NCBI GenBank assembly: GCA_900544765.1
Contig: UQWI01000007.1
Location: 80,339-144,338 of the forward strand
Length of the DNA: 64,000 bases
Origin: an uncultured Eubacteriales bacterium
GTDB taxonomy: Bacteria > Bacillota > Clostridia > Oscillospirales > Oscillospiraceae
Direction of reading: 5' to 3'
Program-made: the position numbers and the translations under genes
Notes under the pieces: model-generated
Told to the model about the DNA's origin: nothing
Databases searched by the model: none
The model's input: the letters and a program-made list of their open reading frames with translations, nothing else
Part shown: piece by piece, positions 44,533 to 54,740 of the stretch
Layout of the letters: each line of letters starts with the position of its first letter
Numbering within the stretch: the stretch's first letter is position 1

Positions 44533-47500
44533 CTACATTTTCCCGTCCCCGCCAAAGGCGCGGAGGGCGGCGCGCAGATACCAGCCGGCGGAGCCAGTGT
44601 ACCAGCTCCAGCCGGCCTCGCCGGCACGAGCCGGGTTTGAGTACACGTCGGCGGCGAGAACGAAGGGCTCTGCTCCGTAGTTTTCTCCCCGGTGCAGCAG
44701 CACGAGCAATATCTCGCGGCCCTTGTCGGCCATGCCGTGCTCCAGGCAGGCAAGCGCGAGCCAGATGGCGCCGTGGGTGTATTGCCCGCCGTTTTCGCGG
44801 AAGCCCTCGCCGTAGCTGTTGACATATCCGGCGTACTCGCCGCCGTCGCCGAAGGGCGGCTCAAAGAGTTTGCAAATACCGAGCTTTCGGTCGAACAGGC
44901 GCTCATATGCGCTGTTCAGGGCGGTTTTTACGCGCGTTTCGTCGCATCCGGCGAAGGCCGCCCAGGCCTGGGCGATGGCGTCTATGCGGCAGCCGGAGCT
45001 CTCGCGCGAGCCGAGCGGCCTGCCGTCGTCGAAATAACCGCGCCGGTACCACTCGCCGTCCCAGGCGTCCTCCACGCCCTTTATACATCTCCGCACGGAG
45101 CTCATTAGCACGGCGGCGGAGGGCGTGTCTCCCCTCGCCTCGAGCACGGCGGCAAACCGCCGCGCCGTGTGCGCGAAGAACTCCGTGAGCCAGACGCTCT
45201 CGCCCCGGCCCGCGCGTCCTACGGCGTCGAAGCCGTCGCACCAGTCGCCCGTGCCCATGAGCAGCAGGCCGCGCCCGCCGAAGCCCCTCCGCAGCACGCA
45301 CTTCAGAGCGGCGGAGGCGTGTTCCAGCACGCTGCACTCGCGCCCCGGTACGGCCTGCTCGTAGCGGGAGTCCTCGCCCGGCGCGAGCTCGGCAGAGCCC
45401 AGGCCGGTGACGCGCTCGTCCAGCAAGCCCGCATCGTGGGTGAAGTCGAGGTATTCGCAGACCGCCCAGGGCAGCCAGAGCAGGTCGTCGGATATGCGCG
45501 TGCGCACGCCGCGGTCGGGCGAGAGCGCGTGCCACCAGTGCATGACGTCGCCCTCGGCGTACTGATGCGCGCAGGCGTCGAGTATACGGCCGCGCGCGAG
45601 GGAGGTGTCCACGGGCAGCAGGTTTACGGCGTCCTGGAGCTGGTCGCGGAAGCCGTAGGCGCCGCCGCTCTGATAGAGCGAGGTGCGCGCCGTCATGCGG
45701 CAGGCCAGCGCCTGATACACCGCCCAGTCGTTCACATAGCCGTCCAGCTCCGGGCGGCCGCTTTCGATGTGCACGCGGCGGCGCAGCCCGTCGAAGCGGG
45801 CGCGCACGCGCTCGAGCTCTCGCTTCGCCATATCCGGCTCCGCCAGGGCGGTGAGCGCTTCCGGCGTGCAGGAGCCGCAGACGATGACCAGGCAGTCCGA
45901 AGGCTCAAACACCGCGCCGAAGCAGGGCGCGAGCCCCGCGCCGGTCTCGCCGCCGGGCTGAAGGGCGCACCAAGCGGCCTCGTCGCAGGTGAAGGCAGCC
46001 GCGTCCTGAGAAAAGGCCGCGGAGAGCTCCATCCCGCCGCGCTCGTTGCGCGCGCGCAGCAGGCCGTTTTCAAGCCGCGTCACCGTGAAGCAGGCGTCGC
46101 GCGCCTCTGCGGCCAGCTGCAGCCTCGTGTGCCAGCGCACGCGGCCGGGCGCGCCTTCTATTATAAATACGCGCGCATCGCTCTCGAGCGGCACGAAGGC
46201 CGTGACATGCGCGCCGAGCTTTTCCCAGCTCGCCCAGCCCGCACCGAAGCTGACTCGGCACTCCTTGTTGTCCTCGGCGGCGAAGAGGCTGTACACGCCC
46301 CCGGCGGTTTCCGCCTCGAGCGTTTCGGGGCCCTGATGGGCGCGGTCGTCGCAGACCCAGTCGTTTACGCGTTTCTCACGGGCGTTGTCCGTCCACATGT
46401 TGCCGAGGCCGCAGTCCGAGGCCATGTAGCCGAAGCGGCCGTTGGACATGGGCAGGCACCAGGCGCGGCCGGGCAGGCGGCCGTTCACGGTGAAGGTGAA
46501 GACTCCGTCGATTTGCCGGTATGCCACTTCACCGCCGCGCCGCGGTTCGTCCAGGGGCTGGTTCGACGCCTTCGGCGGGAAGCTGCGCGCGGGCAGCGAC
46601 GGGCAGCCGTCGAAGATTACGGCGGCGGCGCGGTATGCCGCGTCCGAATCCGCACAGTGTATTCCGCCGCGCGCTCCCGCCAGGCTGTCCAGCCCGGCGG
46701 CGGAGAGCGCCTTTGCAACGGCGCGGGCGTTCTTCCGGTGATAGTCGCCGCCGTCACCGGTTATGAGCACGAGGTCGGCCCTCACGCCGCATATGCGCAT
46801 CAGCGCGTGGCGCGCGGATATGGACGCTATGGCGGCGGGCGTAAGCTCGCTTACGCGCGCGGCGGCGACGGGGTAGTCGCCCGAGATGCCGCAGGCCCAA
46901 AGCTCCTCCCTGGCGCACGGCGCGCTGCTCTCAACGCGCGGGAAGAGTATGCGCCCGGCTATGTCGGGCATGCTGTCAAGATATTCCCCGCCGAGACCGT
47001 ACACCGCGCCGAGGGCCGAGACCAGGTCGGAGAGCTGAGCGGCCCCGGCGTGCAGCGTGCGTTGTGCCGAGGCGGCGGCCTCATCCTCCGTGGCGGCAAA
47101 GGCCAGGGCGAAGCGCACGCGCGCAGAGCCGCCCGCGCGGATATTCAGCGCCACGCGGGCCGTGACATAGGGCCTCGAGAGCGCTCCAAGCGGCTCGCCG
47201 TCAAGGTTTGCGCGCCACTCGGCGGGCGCGTCGCAGGCGACGCAGAGCCAGCAGCCGCCCATGCCGCCGCGTGCGAGCCGCCGTATGAGCAGCATGCCGT
47301 CGCGGACCTTGGCTGTGAGACCGAGCCGCCAGTAGGCCGGATGGGACGCCCAGTCGGCCTCACGGGCCAGAGAAGGCTCAAATTCCAGCGTCAGCTCGCC
47401 GCGCAGGGCAGCGCGCGGCCGTATTTCTACTATGCGCACTTCGCCCAGATCCCGGGCAGAGACGCCGGCAGTGTGCGAGCACTCAAAGCCGTCCGCCTCG

Positions 47501-50500
47501 CCGTCAAAGCGCAGTACGCCGCCGCGCAGGCGGTAATTGAACCTGCCGTTTACAGTTCCGGGAACGGGCAGCAGCTCCGTGCATTTGCCGCCTGTGTGCA
47601 GCCGGAACCGAAGCCCCGCCGGGCCGTGAAGCGCGTCCTCGAAGCCGCGATAGAGCATTACGCCCCCGGCGGCGGAGCGCATCAGTCCCGTCTCGGTGAT
47701 GAAGGCGTGATATACGCCGTTGGACAGGGTGAAAACGCGCGGCTCGCTCGTGGGCGCGCAGACGCCGTTGGCCGAGATGACGCGCCGTTCACGCTCGCGC
47801 TCGCGCACGGGCGGCTGATAGGCGCGGCGGCGCAGAACGACCGCGCCCTCCGGCGCGCGCTCGGCCAGCAGCGGGGCGTAGGCCGCCATAGCGGGCTCGG
47901 ACATGAAGCGGCGGCGCATGCGGCCGTTTGTGAGGCAGTTGGCCGCGGCGATGAGGCTCATGCCCAGGTGGTGGGCCATGACGCATCTTACCACCTCGCC
48001 GCCCCCGGAAGTGCGCGAGGGCGTGAAGTCGACGGCCTCCCAAAGCCCGAAGCGCCCGCCGGCGTCGATGCCGGCGAAGCGGCGCAGGTCGCGCACGGCC
48101 TCGCGCGGGGCGACGGCCAGGGCCAGGTAGGCCGCGTAAGGCGCGCAGACCGTGTCCGCGCCCATGCCGCGCTGCAGCGCCAGGGCGGCGCAGCCGTGCG
48201 CTTTGTAGCGGTACGACAGCGAGGCGTCGAGCGAGAAAAACGCGCTCTCGCTCTCGCCCCAGGGCTCTCCGTCGGGGACGTCACGGCGCTGCACATAAAG
48301 GCAGAAGCGCGCGCTCTCCCAGAGCAGGGAGCCGCGCTCAAGAGGCAGGAAGAGCTCGGGCATCAGGTATTCGAACATTGTGCCCGTCCAGCTGGCCAGG
48401 CCGCGGTATCCGTCCCGGCGCACGAGGGCGCGCGAGAGCTGGCGCCAGTGCCGTACAGGCACGGCGCCGCTGGCCACCGCGTAGTAGCCGGTCAGGCGCG
48501 CTTCGCTGGCCATGAGGTCGTAGCAGCCCTCGCTCAAATGCCCGTCGCGCGCGTCGAAGCCGATGTGGAAAAGGCGGCGCTCTGAGTCGAAAAGCGCGGC
48601 AAAGTCCATGCCGCGCGCCAGGGCGGCGCATCTTCCGGCCAGGTCCGCGCGGCCGTACTCACGCAGCCCGGCGGAGAGCGCGGTGAGGCTCGCGGCCAGG
48701 TTGCCGCTGTCCACCGTGGAGACGTACCTGGGCTCCAGCGGGACGAGCGAGCGCGTGTCGTACCAGTTGTAGAGATGGCCGCTCCACTTGGGCAGGGCTT
48801 CGCAGGTGGAGAGCATGCCGTCAATCAGCTCAAAGGCGCGCGGCGGCTCTGCCAGGCCCAAATCCATAGCGCAGAGCGCGGAGACCATGGCCAGGCCGAT
48901 GTTTGTCGGCGAGGTGCGTTCCGCAATGCCCGCCGGGGGCTGTTCCTGGTAGTTGTCCGGAGGCAGATATCCGCGCTCGGACGTGCAGAATTCGTCAAAA
49001 TACGCCCATATCTTGGCGCACTCTTCCAGCAGGAAGCGCCGGTCCGCACTGCCGAGGGGCGCGGCGGGGCGGTTTTCCCGCCCAAGCGAGACCGCAAACA
49101 CGGGCGAGACCAGCCAGACCAGCCCCAGCGCGATACCGGCGGGCAGGGGAGAGAAAAAGACCATTGCCAGGCCCAGCGCGAAGCCGGGCCAGGCAGCGCG
49201 CAATGTGGTGAAAGTGCCGCCGCCGCTCTGCGCCGAGGTCTGCCATTGCAGCCGCCTGCGGCGAGAGACCAGCATGCGCCAGAGCGCCGTCACGACCGCG
49301 GACAAATCCGTCCAGGCCTCCCAGGGCAGGAACAAGAGCTTCAGCACAATCTGGCAGACGCGCAGGGCAGAGCCGTGGAGCGCCTTGCCGGGGTGGCGTT
49401 CCCGGCCCGAGCGCCGGGTAAGGGCGCGCAGCACCGCCCCGGCCAGGCCCGAGCAAAGGCTGAGCGCGGCGACTATTCCGGCGGGGTACAAGCCGAGCTC
49501 CGGCAGGAGCAGGGACAGAGACATGGCCGCGAGGGCGGACGGTGCGGATAGGCTGCGGCGGACGCTGTCCAGGAGCTTGAGCCTGTCTGGCACGCTGATG
49601 CGCCTCCAGAAGCGGAACAGCACCGCGAGGTTCTGCCAGTCGCCGCGCACCCAGCGGTGCTGCCGCTTGAAATAGGAGAGCGGCGAGGCGGGAAAGCCGT
49701 CTATGAGCTCGGTGTCGCCCATGTATCCGCCGCGCAGCAGCGCGCCCTCCACCGCGTCGTGCGAGAGCACAAGGTCCTCCGGCATCCCCGAGCAGCACTC
49801 GAGCATGGCCTCTGCATCTATGATGCCCTTTCCGGCAAAACCGCCCCGGCCCGTCAAATCCATCCAGACCTCGCCGCAGGCGGAGTTGTAGGGGTCGACG
49901 CCGCCGGGACCGGCCAGGGTGCGCGCGAAGGGCGTGGCCTCGCTCGCGGCGAGCTCGACGCCTATCCTAGGGTGTATGATGCCGCGCCCGGATACGACGG
50001 AGCGGCTCTTTGCGTCTATCTCCGCACGGGCCAGCGGGTGCAGCATCGCCCCGACGAGCTCGCGCAAAGAGCCGGGGAGGACGCGCGTGTCCGCGTCCAA
50101 AGTGACTATATATCTGGTGCCGGAGAGTGCCTTTTCATCGCCGGAGAGCACCCCCAGCTCGTTCCCGCGTCCGGCGCAGAGCGAGGCCAGGGCCAGCAGC
50201 GCGCCGCGCTTGCGCTCGTAGCCGCGCCAGATGCGGTCGCGCCGGGCCTCGCGCCTCGGGCGGAAGAAAAGGTAAAAGCCGCCGCCGTATTTCTCGTTGA
50301 GCCCGTCAATTGCGCGCTTTGCGGCCTCGACAGAGGCCTCGTCCGCGCTCTCGTGCTCATTCCTGGACTCGGGCAGGTCGGCGAGGATGCCGAAGCGCAG
50401 CTCTCCGCCGCACTCGCGAGAAGCCAGGCGGAACTCTTCGAGCCTGCGCGAGAGGGTTTCGCCGTCCTTGGGCGAGGCCAGTATGGCGGACACGACGCAG

Positions 50501-51516
50501 ATTGTGCGGCCGCATTCCGGCACGCCTTCCGACAGCTCCAGGCGGGGCAGGATGCGCACGGGAATGGCGCGCAGCAGCGCCGCGTCCAGCGCGTTTTTGA
50601 CCAGCTCCGCGGCGGGCAGCAGCGTGAGCAGGCAGGCCGCCGCGCCGCCTGACACGACGCCTGCGGCCAGCGAGATACCCAGCGCCAGGGCGGCGACGGT
50701 AAAGGCATAGAGCGCGCCGTTCCTCGTGCGCGGCTTTTTGCCCAACGGCTCGGAGAGCAGCCACCAGCCGACGTGCCCGCGCTTGGGCTCGTCCCGGTGC
50801 GCCTCGGCCAGGGAGAGCACGCGGTGGGCGCACTCGCACTCGTCTATGTGCTCGCGCCGGGCCAGGCGGGCCAGACGCCGGCGGTAATACGCGCGGCTGC
50901 GCTCATCCATCCGGCTGTAAACCCCAGCGGGGTCGTGCGAGAGGATGCCGCCTGCAGCATCGGCGCTCTCGGTCAAATGCGTCAGGTCTGCGGTCGAGAG
51001 CATGCGCAGGCTCTCTATGGACGAGGAGACGCGGCGGACATCCGGCTCGCCCGCTGAAAACTCGCTCGCTATGAGCTCGGTGAGACCGGCGCGCAGCGCG
51101 GCGCCTATGAGCGCCAGCTCCCCGAGCGGGAGCGGGCTTACTCGCTGGAAGCCGTCCAGGAATTTGCCGGCGGCGTCGAGCGTGACAGCCCCGCCCATGT
51201 GGGAACAGAGCGCGGCCATGGCCTCGCAGAGCAGGGCGTTTTCCCGGCCGGAGCGCAGGGACTTGACCGAGGAGAAGTCGGCGCAGGCGAGCAGGGCCTC
51301 GCGCTCTATGAGATAGCGGTTGTCGGCGAGCCATTCTCCCGCGGCGCCCTCCGGGGAAACGCGCGCACTTTCGAGCGCGCCGAGCAGGGCGCGGATGCGC
51401 CGGGCCTCGCGGCGTCCGGAAAAACTGCCCGCAGCAGTGAGCCGGCGCGCCTCGCGTTCGCCAAATGCTGACAAATCATTATCCACAAATTCGCGGTTAT
51501 TTTCGCCCGTTGTCAC
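44533..51516 (-). CDS. cyclic beta-1,2-glucan synthase-like (GT84/GH94) protein
   Basis: A 2327-residue membrane protein. An N-terminal region leads to membrane helices (about 275-320) and a GT84 transferase with LDADTRV (about 472-478) and the RQHRWVRGDWQ motif (about 615-625). More membrane helices follow to about 790, then a glucoamylase-like domain (about 830-1200: RGYLPPDNYQ..., SWTGTMFEYLMPELF) and a GH94 phosphorylase-like half (about 1230-2327: ITGDGGDYHRKN, SDDLLWLPWAVCEYL, NGGQYTHGAIW). Order and motifs match NdvB/Chv-type synthases, which are usually near 2800 residues, so the N-terminal part is shorter here. Start is GTG 51516 behind AAGGGGG. Product and export route are inferred from the family. 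Confidence 0.85.
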   Translation of the reverse strand: MTTGENNREFVDNDLSAFGEREARRLTAAGSFSGRREARRIRALLGALESARVSPEGAAGEWLADNRYLIEREALLACADFSSVKSLRSGRENALLCEAMAALCSHMGGAVTLDAAGKFLDGFQRVSPLPLGELALIGAALRAGLTELIASEFSAGEPDVRRVSSSIESLRMLSTADLTHLTESADAAGGILSHDPAGVYSRMDERSRAYYRRRLARLARREHIDECECAHRVLSLAEAHRDEPKRGHVGWWLLSEPLGKKPRTRNGALYAFTVAALALGISLAAGVVSGGAAACLLTLLPAAELVKNALDAALLRAIPVRILPRLELSEGVPECGRTICVVSAILASPKDGETLSRRLEEFRLASRECGGELRFGILADLPESRNEHESADEASVEAAKRAIDGLNEKYGGGFYLFFRPRREARRDRIWRGYERKRGALLALASLCAGRGNELGVLSGDEKALSGTRYIVTLDADTRVLPGSLRELVGAMLHPLARAEIDAKSRSVVSGRGIIHPRIGVELAASEATPFARTLAGPGGVDPYNSACGEVWMDLTGRGGFAGKGIIDAEAMLECCSGMPEDLVLSHDAVEGALLRGGYMGDTELIDGFPASPLSYFKRQHRWVRGDWQNLAVLFRFWRRISVPDRLKLLDSVRRSLSAPSALAAMSLSLLLPELGLYPAGIVAALSLCSGLAGAVLRALTRRSGRERHPGKALHGSALRVCQIVLKLLFLPWEAWTDLSAVVTALWRMLVSRRRRLQWQTSAQSGGGTFTTLRAAWPGFALGLAMVFFSPLPAGIALGLVWLVSPVFAVSLGRENRPAAPLGSADRRFLLEECAKIWAYFDEFCTSERGYLPPDNYQEQPPAGIAERTSPTNIGLAMVSALCAMDLGLAEPPRAFELIDGMLSTCEALPKWSGHLYNWYDTRSLVPLEPRYVSTVDSGNLAASLTALSAGLREYGRADLAGRCAALARGMDFAALFDSERRLFHIGFDARDGHLSEGCYDLMASEARLTGYYAVASGAVPVRHWRQLSRALVRRDGYRGLASWTGTMFEYLMPELFLPLERGSLLWESARFCLYVQRRDVPDGEPWGESESAFFSLDASLSYRYKAHGCAALALQRGMGADTVCAPYAAYLALAVAPREAVRDLRRFAGIDAGGRFGLWEAVDFTPSRTSGGGEVVRCVMAHHLGMSLIAAANCLTNGRMRRRFMSEPAMAAYAPLLAERAPEGAVVLRRRAYQPPVRERERERRVISANGVCAPTSEPRVFTLSNGVYHAFITETGLMRSAAGGVMLYRGFEDALHGPAGLRFRLHTGGKCTELLPVPGTVNGRFNYRLRGGVLRFDGEADGFECSHTAGVSARDLGEVRIVEIRPRAALRGELTLEFEPSLAREADWASHPAYWRLGLTAKVRDGMLLIRRLARGGMGGCWLCVACDAPAEWRANLDGEPLGALSRPYVTARVALNIRAGGSARVRFALAFAATEDEAAASAQRTLHAGAAQLSDLVSALGAVYGLGGEYLDSMPDIAGRILFPRVESSAPCAREELWACGISGDYPVAAARVSELTPAAIASISARHALMRICGVRADLVLITGDGGDYHRKNARAVAKALSAAGLDSLAGARGGIHCADSDAAYRAAAVIFDGCPSLPARSFPPKASNQPLDEPRRGGEVAYRQIDGVFTFTVNGRLPGRAWCLPMSNGRFGYMASDCGLGNMWTDNAREKRVNDWVCDDRAHQGPETLEAETAGGVYSLFAAEDNKECRVSFGAGWASWEKLGAHVTAFVPLESDARVFIIEGAPGRVRWHTRLQLAAEARDACFTVTRLENGLLRARNERGGMELSAAFSQDAAAFTCDEAAWCALQPGGETGAGLAPCFGAVFEPSDCLVIVCGSCTPEALTALAEPDMAKRELERVRARFDGLRRRVHIESGRPELDGYVNDWAVYQALACRMTARTSLYQSGGAYGFRDQLQDAVNLLPVDTSLARGRILDACAHQYAEGDVMHWWHALSPDRGVRTRISDDLLWLPWAVCEYLDFTHDAGLLDERVTGLGSAELAPGEDSRYEQAVPGRECSVLEHASAALKCVLRRGFGGRGLLLMGTGDWCDGFDAVGRAGRGESVWLTEFFAHTARRFAAVLEARGDTPSAAVLMSSVRRCIKGVEDAWDGEWYRRGYFDDGRPLGSRESSGCRIDAIAQAWAAFAGCDETRVKTALNSAYERLFDRKLGICKLFEPPFGDGGEYAGYVNSYGEGFRENGGQYTHGAIWLALACLEHGMADKGREILLVLLHRGENYGAEPFVLAADVYSNPARAGEAGWSWYTGSAGWYLRAALRAFGGDGKM

Positions 51517-51598
51517 GGAGTTACCCCCTTAATAAACAGTGATTATTATATTTCCCGAGCGCGACGAAGCTATACCGAAGAGTGTAAAATAATTATTC

Positions 51599-51627
51599 TT
51601 GACAGCGCGAAGCAAATCGGTTATAAT
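51599..51627 (+). promoter_or_regulatory. sigma-A promoter of ylxM-ffh
   Basis: Perfect consensus TTGACA (51599-51604), 17-bp spacer, TATAAT (51622-51627). Confidence 0.85.
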
Positions 51628-51670
51628 ACCTAAGCCCGAAGAGGGCCTTTAACTGTGTGGAGGGAAAAGC

Positions 51671-52021
51671 GTGAAAAAAGACACCGTATATCTCACCATG
51701 CTGCTGGACTACTACGGAGACCTTCTGACGGACAAGCAGAAGGAGTATTTCGATCTTCACTACAACCAGGACCTCACGCTCGCGGAGATAGGCGAAATGA
51801 ACGGCATCTCGCGCCAGGGCGTGTGGGAGATAGTTCGCAGGGCCGAGGCGGCCATGCGCGCCATAGACGAGCGCACGGGCCTGGTCGCCAGGTACAACGA
51901 GAGGCGCGAGGCCGTGCGCAGCATACGCGCGCTGCTGACCCCGCTGCAGGGGCACGACGACGAGAAGGTCGCCGAGGCGGCGCGGCGTTCGCTCGCGGCG
52001 CTCAAGGTGCTCGACAATTGA
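51671..52021 (+). CDS. ylxM: YlxM-family HTH protein
   Basis: A 116-residue UPF0122/YlxM protein. It is sigma-70 region-4-like: LTDKQKEYFDLHYNQDLTLAEIG and NGISRQGVWEIVRRAE. It sits directly before ffh, the conserved position, and is thought to support SRP function. Start is GTG 51671 with GGAGGG upstream. Confidence 0.93.
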   Translation: MKKDTVYLTMLLDYYGDLLTDKQKEYFDLHYNQDLTLAEIGEMNGISRQGVWEIVRRAEAAMRAIDERTGLVARYNERREAVRSIRALLTPLQGHDDEKVAEAARRSLAALKVLDN

Positions 52022-52034
52022 CGGAGGTAACACA

Positions 52035-53408
<1,374 letters not shown>

Positions 53409-53473
53409 ACCCGCCCCGCAATCTTGGAACCGGCGAGGAATTTTCCCGCCAGACAAGGCACTGGGTGCTTTAC

Positions 53474-53615
53474 CCAATACGAAGACTTGTCTTTGTATTG
53501 GAAAGGAGGAGCGATGGAGCGACTGAGCTTCCTGGCGTGTCAGGAAGCGAGGGATGCGCAATCCGCGACGACGCCCCGCCGCGTAAGGTGATTAAAACCA
53601 TATCATGGTTTTAAT
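53474..53615 (+). other. structured leader region before rpsP
   Basis: Within the 241-bp ffh-rpsP gap are a 13-bp stem (53474-53486 with 53489-53501) and a short ORF of 25 codons (53514-53591) behind AAAGGAGG. The ORF overlaps a perfect 8-bp hairpin GCTTCCTG/CAGGAAGC. An AT-rich 11-bp palindrome (53591-53601 with 53605-53615) stands just upstream of rpsP. No family of ribosomal leader is recognised. Confidence 0.4.
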
Positions 53616-53649
53616 TATAGAAAGTAATAAGCTATGGAGGTGAAAATAC

Positions 53650-53886
53650 ATGGTAAAGATTCGTCTTCGCAGGATGGGCGCCAAGAAGGCCCCCTACTAC
53701 AGGATCGTTGTTGCTGATTCCCGCAGCCCGCGCGACGGCCGCTTCATCGAGGAGATCGGCACTTACGACCCGCTGAGCGAGACCAACTCCCTGCGCGTAG
53801 ACACCGAGCGCGCCAACTACTGGATCGCCAACGGTGCCCAGCCGACCGACACCGTCAGGGCCCTGCTCAAGAAGGCTCAGGCCTGA
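53650..53886 (+). CDS. rpsP: 30S ribosomal protein S16
   Basis: A 78-residue S16: [47 protein letters not shown] stands before the ATG. First gene of the rpsP-khpA unit. Confidence 0.97.
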   Translation: MVKIRLRRMGAKKAPYYRIVVADSRSPRDGRFIEEIGTYDPLSETNSLRVDTERANYWIANGAQPTDTVRALLKKAQA

Positions 53887-53925
53887 CAGTAAGGTGCGGC
53901 GTATGCTACCTAAGGAGCATTATTG

Positions 53926-54156
53926 ATGAAAGAACTTCTGACCTACATTGTACAGAGCCTCGTCGATAAGCCCGACGAGGTCTCGGTGACCGAGCGCAAA
54001 GCCGACGGCGAGACCGTTTTCGAGGTCCGTGTGGCCGACGGCGATATGGGCAAGGTCATAGGCCGCCAGGGCAGGATTGTCAAGGAAATCCGCGTCCTGA
54101 TGAAGGCCGTTGCCCAGAGGAAGGGCAAGAAGGTCTCGGTCGAGATCGTGGACTGA
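53926..54156 (+). CDS. khpA: KH-domain RNA-binding protein KhpA
   Basis: A 76-residue single KH domain protein (YlqC/KhpA) with the loop IGRQGRIVKEIR. It forms a dimer or pairs with KhpB (EloR/Jag) in RNA control of cell elongation. ATG 53926 with AAGGAG 8 nt upstream. Standard place between rpsP and rimM. Confidence 0.93.
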   Translation: MKELLTYIVQSLVDKPDEVSVTERKADGETVFEVRVADGDMGKVIGRQGRIVKEIRVLMKAVAQRKGKKVSVEIVD

Positions 54157-54164
54157 TTCCTCAA

Positions 54165-54239
54165 GGTGCGGGCGGACAATCCGCCCGCCCGCACAAGGCT
54201 TTATGTATTATCTGCGGCGGGTTGCGACCCGCCGTTTTT
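54165..54239 (+). terminator. intrinsic terminator 15 nt before rimM
   Basis: A bulged GC stem (54166-54194) is followed by a clear terminator: 8-bp stem 54215-54222 with 54227-54234, TGCG loop, then TTTTT (54235-54239). rimM starts at 54254 with its ribosome binding site right behind, and no promoter is visible between them. Confidence 0.75.
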
Positions 54240-54253
54240 GGTATGGTGAGAGC

Positions 54254-54739
54254 ATGAAAGAAAAGTTTATCGAAGCCGGAGAAATAGTGAACACCCACGG
54301 CGTGCGCGGCGAGGTCAAGATAATGCCCTGGACCGACACGCCCGAGTTCCTTCGCAGTATTAAGACGCTGTATGTGGACGGCAAGGCCGTGCGAGTCACC
54401 GCCTCTCGCATACACAAGGGCGCTATTCTCGCCTCGCTCGAGGGCGTGGACGACGTGAACGCCGCGATGCGCTTCAAGGGCAAGCGCGTCTATATAGACC
54501 GCGGCGACGCTCAGCTGGAGCCCGGCAGGTTTTTCATCCAGGACATAATCGGCGCCGAGGTCGTTACCGAGTCCGGCGAGAGCGTGGGTACGCTCCGCGA
54601 GGTCATAGACGCCCCGGCTGGCATGATATACGTCGTGCGCGGCGAGACCGAGCACCTGATTCCCGCCGTGGACGAGTTCATACTCAGCACGGACGCCGAC
54701 GCGGGCGTCATCACCGTGCGCCTCATAGAGGGTATGTGA
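54254..54739 (+). CDS. rimM: ribosome maturation factor RimM
   Basis: A 161-residue 16S rRNA-processing protein that helps assemble the 30S head with S19. The N-terminal barrel has AGEIVNTHGVRGEVKIMPWTD, and the C-terminal PRC-barrel has IPAVDEFI. ATG 54254 is chosen over an upstream frame running from khpA. It is one base before trmD. Confidence 0.93.
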   Translation: MKEKFIEAGEIVNTHGVRGEVKIMPWTDTPEFLRSIKTLYVDGKAVRVTASRIHKGAILASLEGVDDVNAAMRFKGKRVYIDRGDAQLEPGRFFIQDIIGAEVVTESGESVGTLREVIDAPAGMIYVVRGETEHLIPAVDEFILSTDADAGVITVRLIEGM

Positions 54740-54740
54740 C

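Noticed and set aside
45169..48585. 1138-residue open frame on the plus strand
   Set aside because: Shadow of the glucan-synthase gene: Arg/Ala/His-rich, no signal, no ribosome binding site, and the minus strand has recognisable GH94 motifs.
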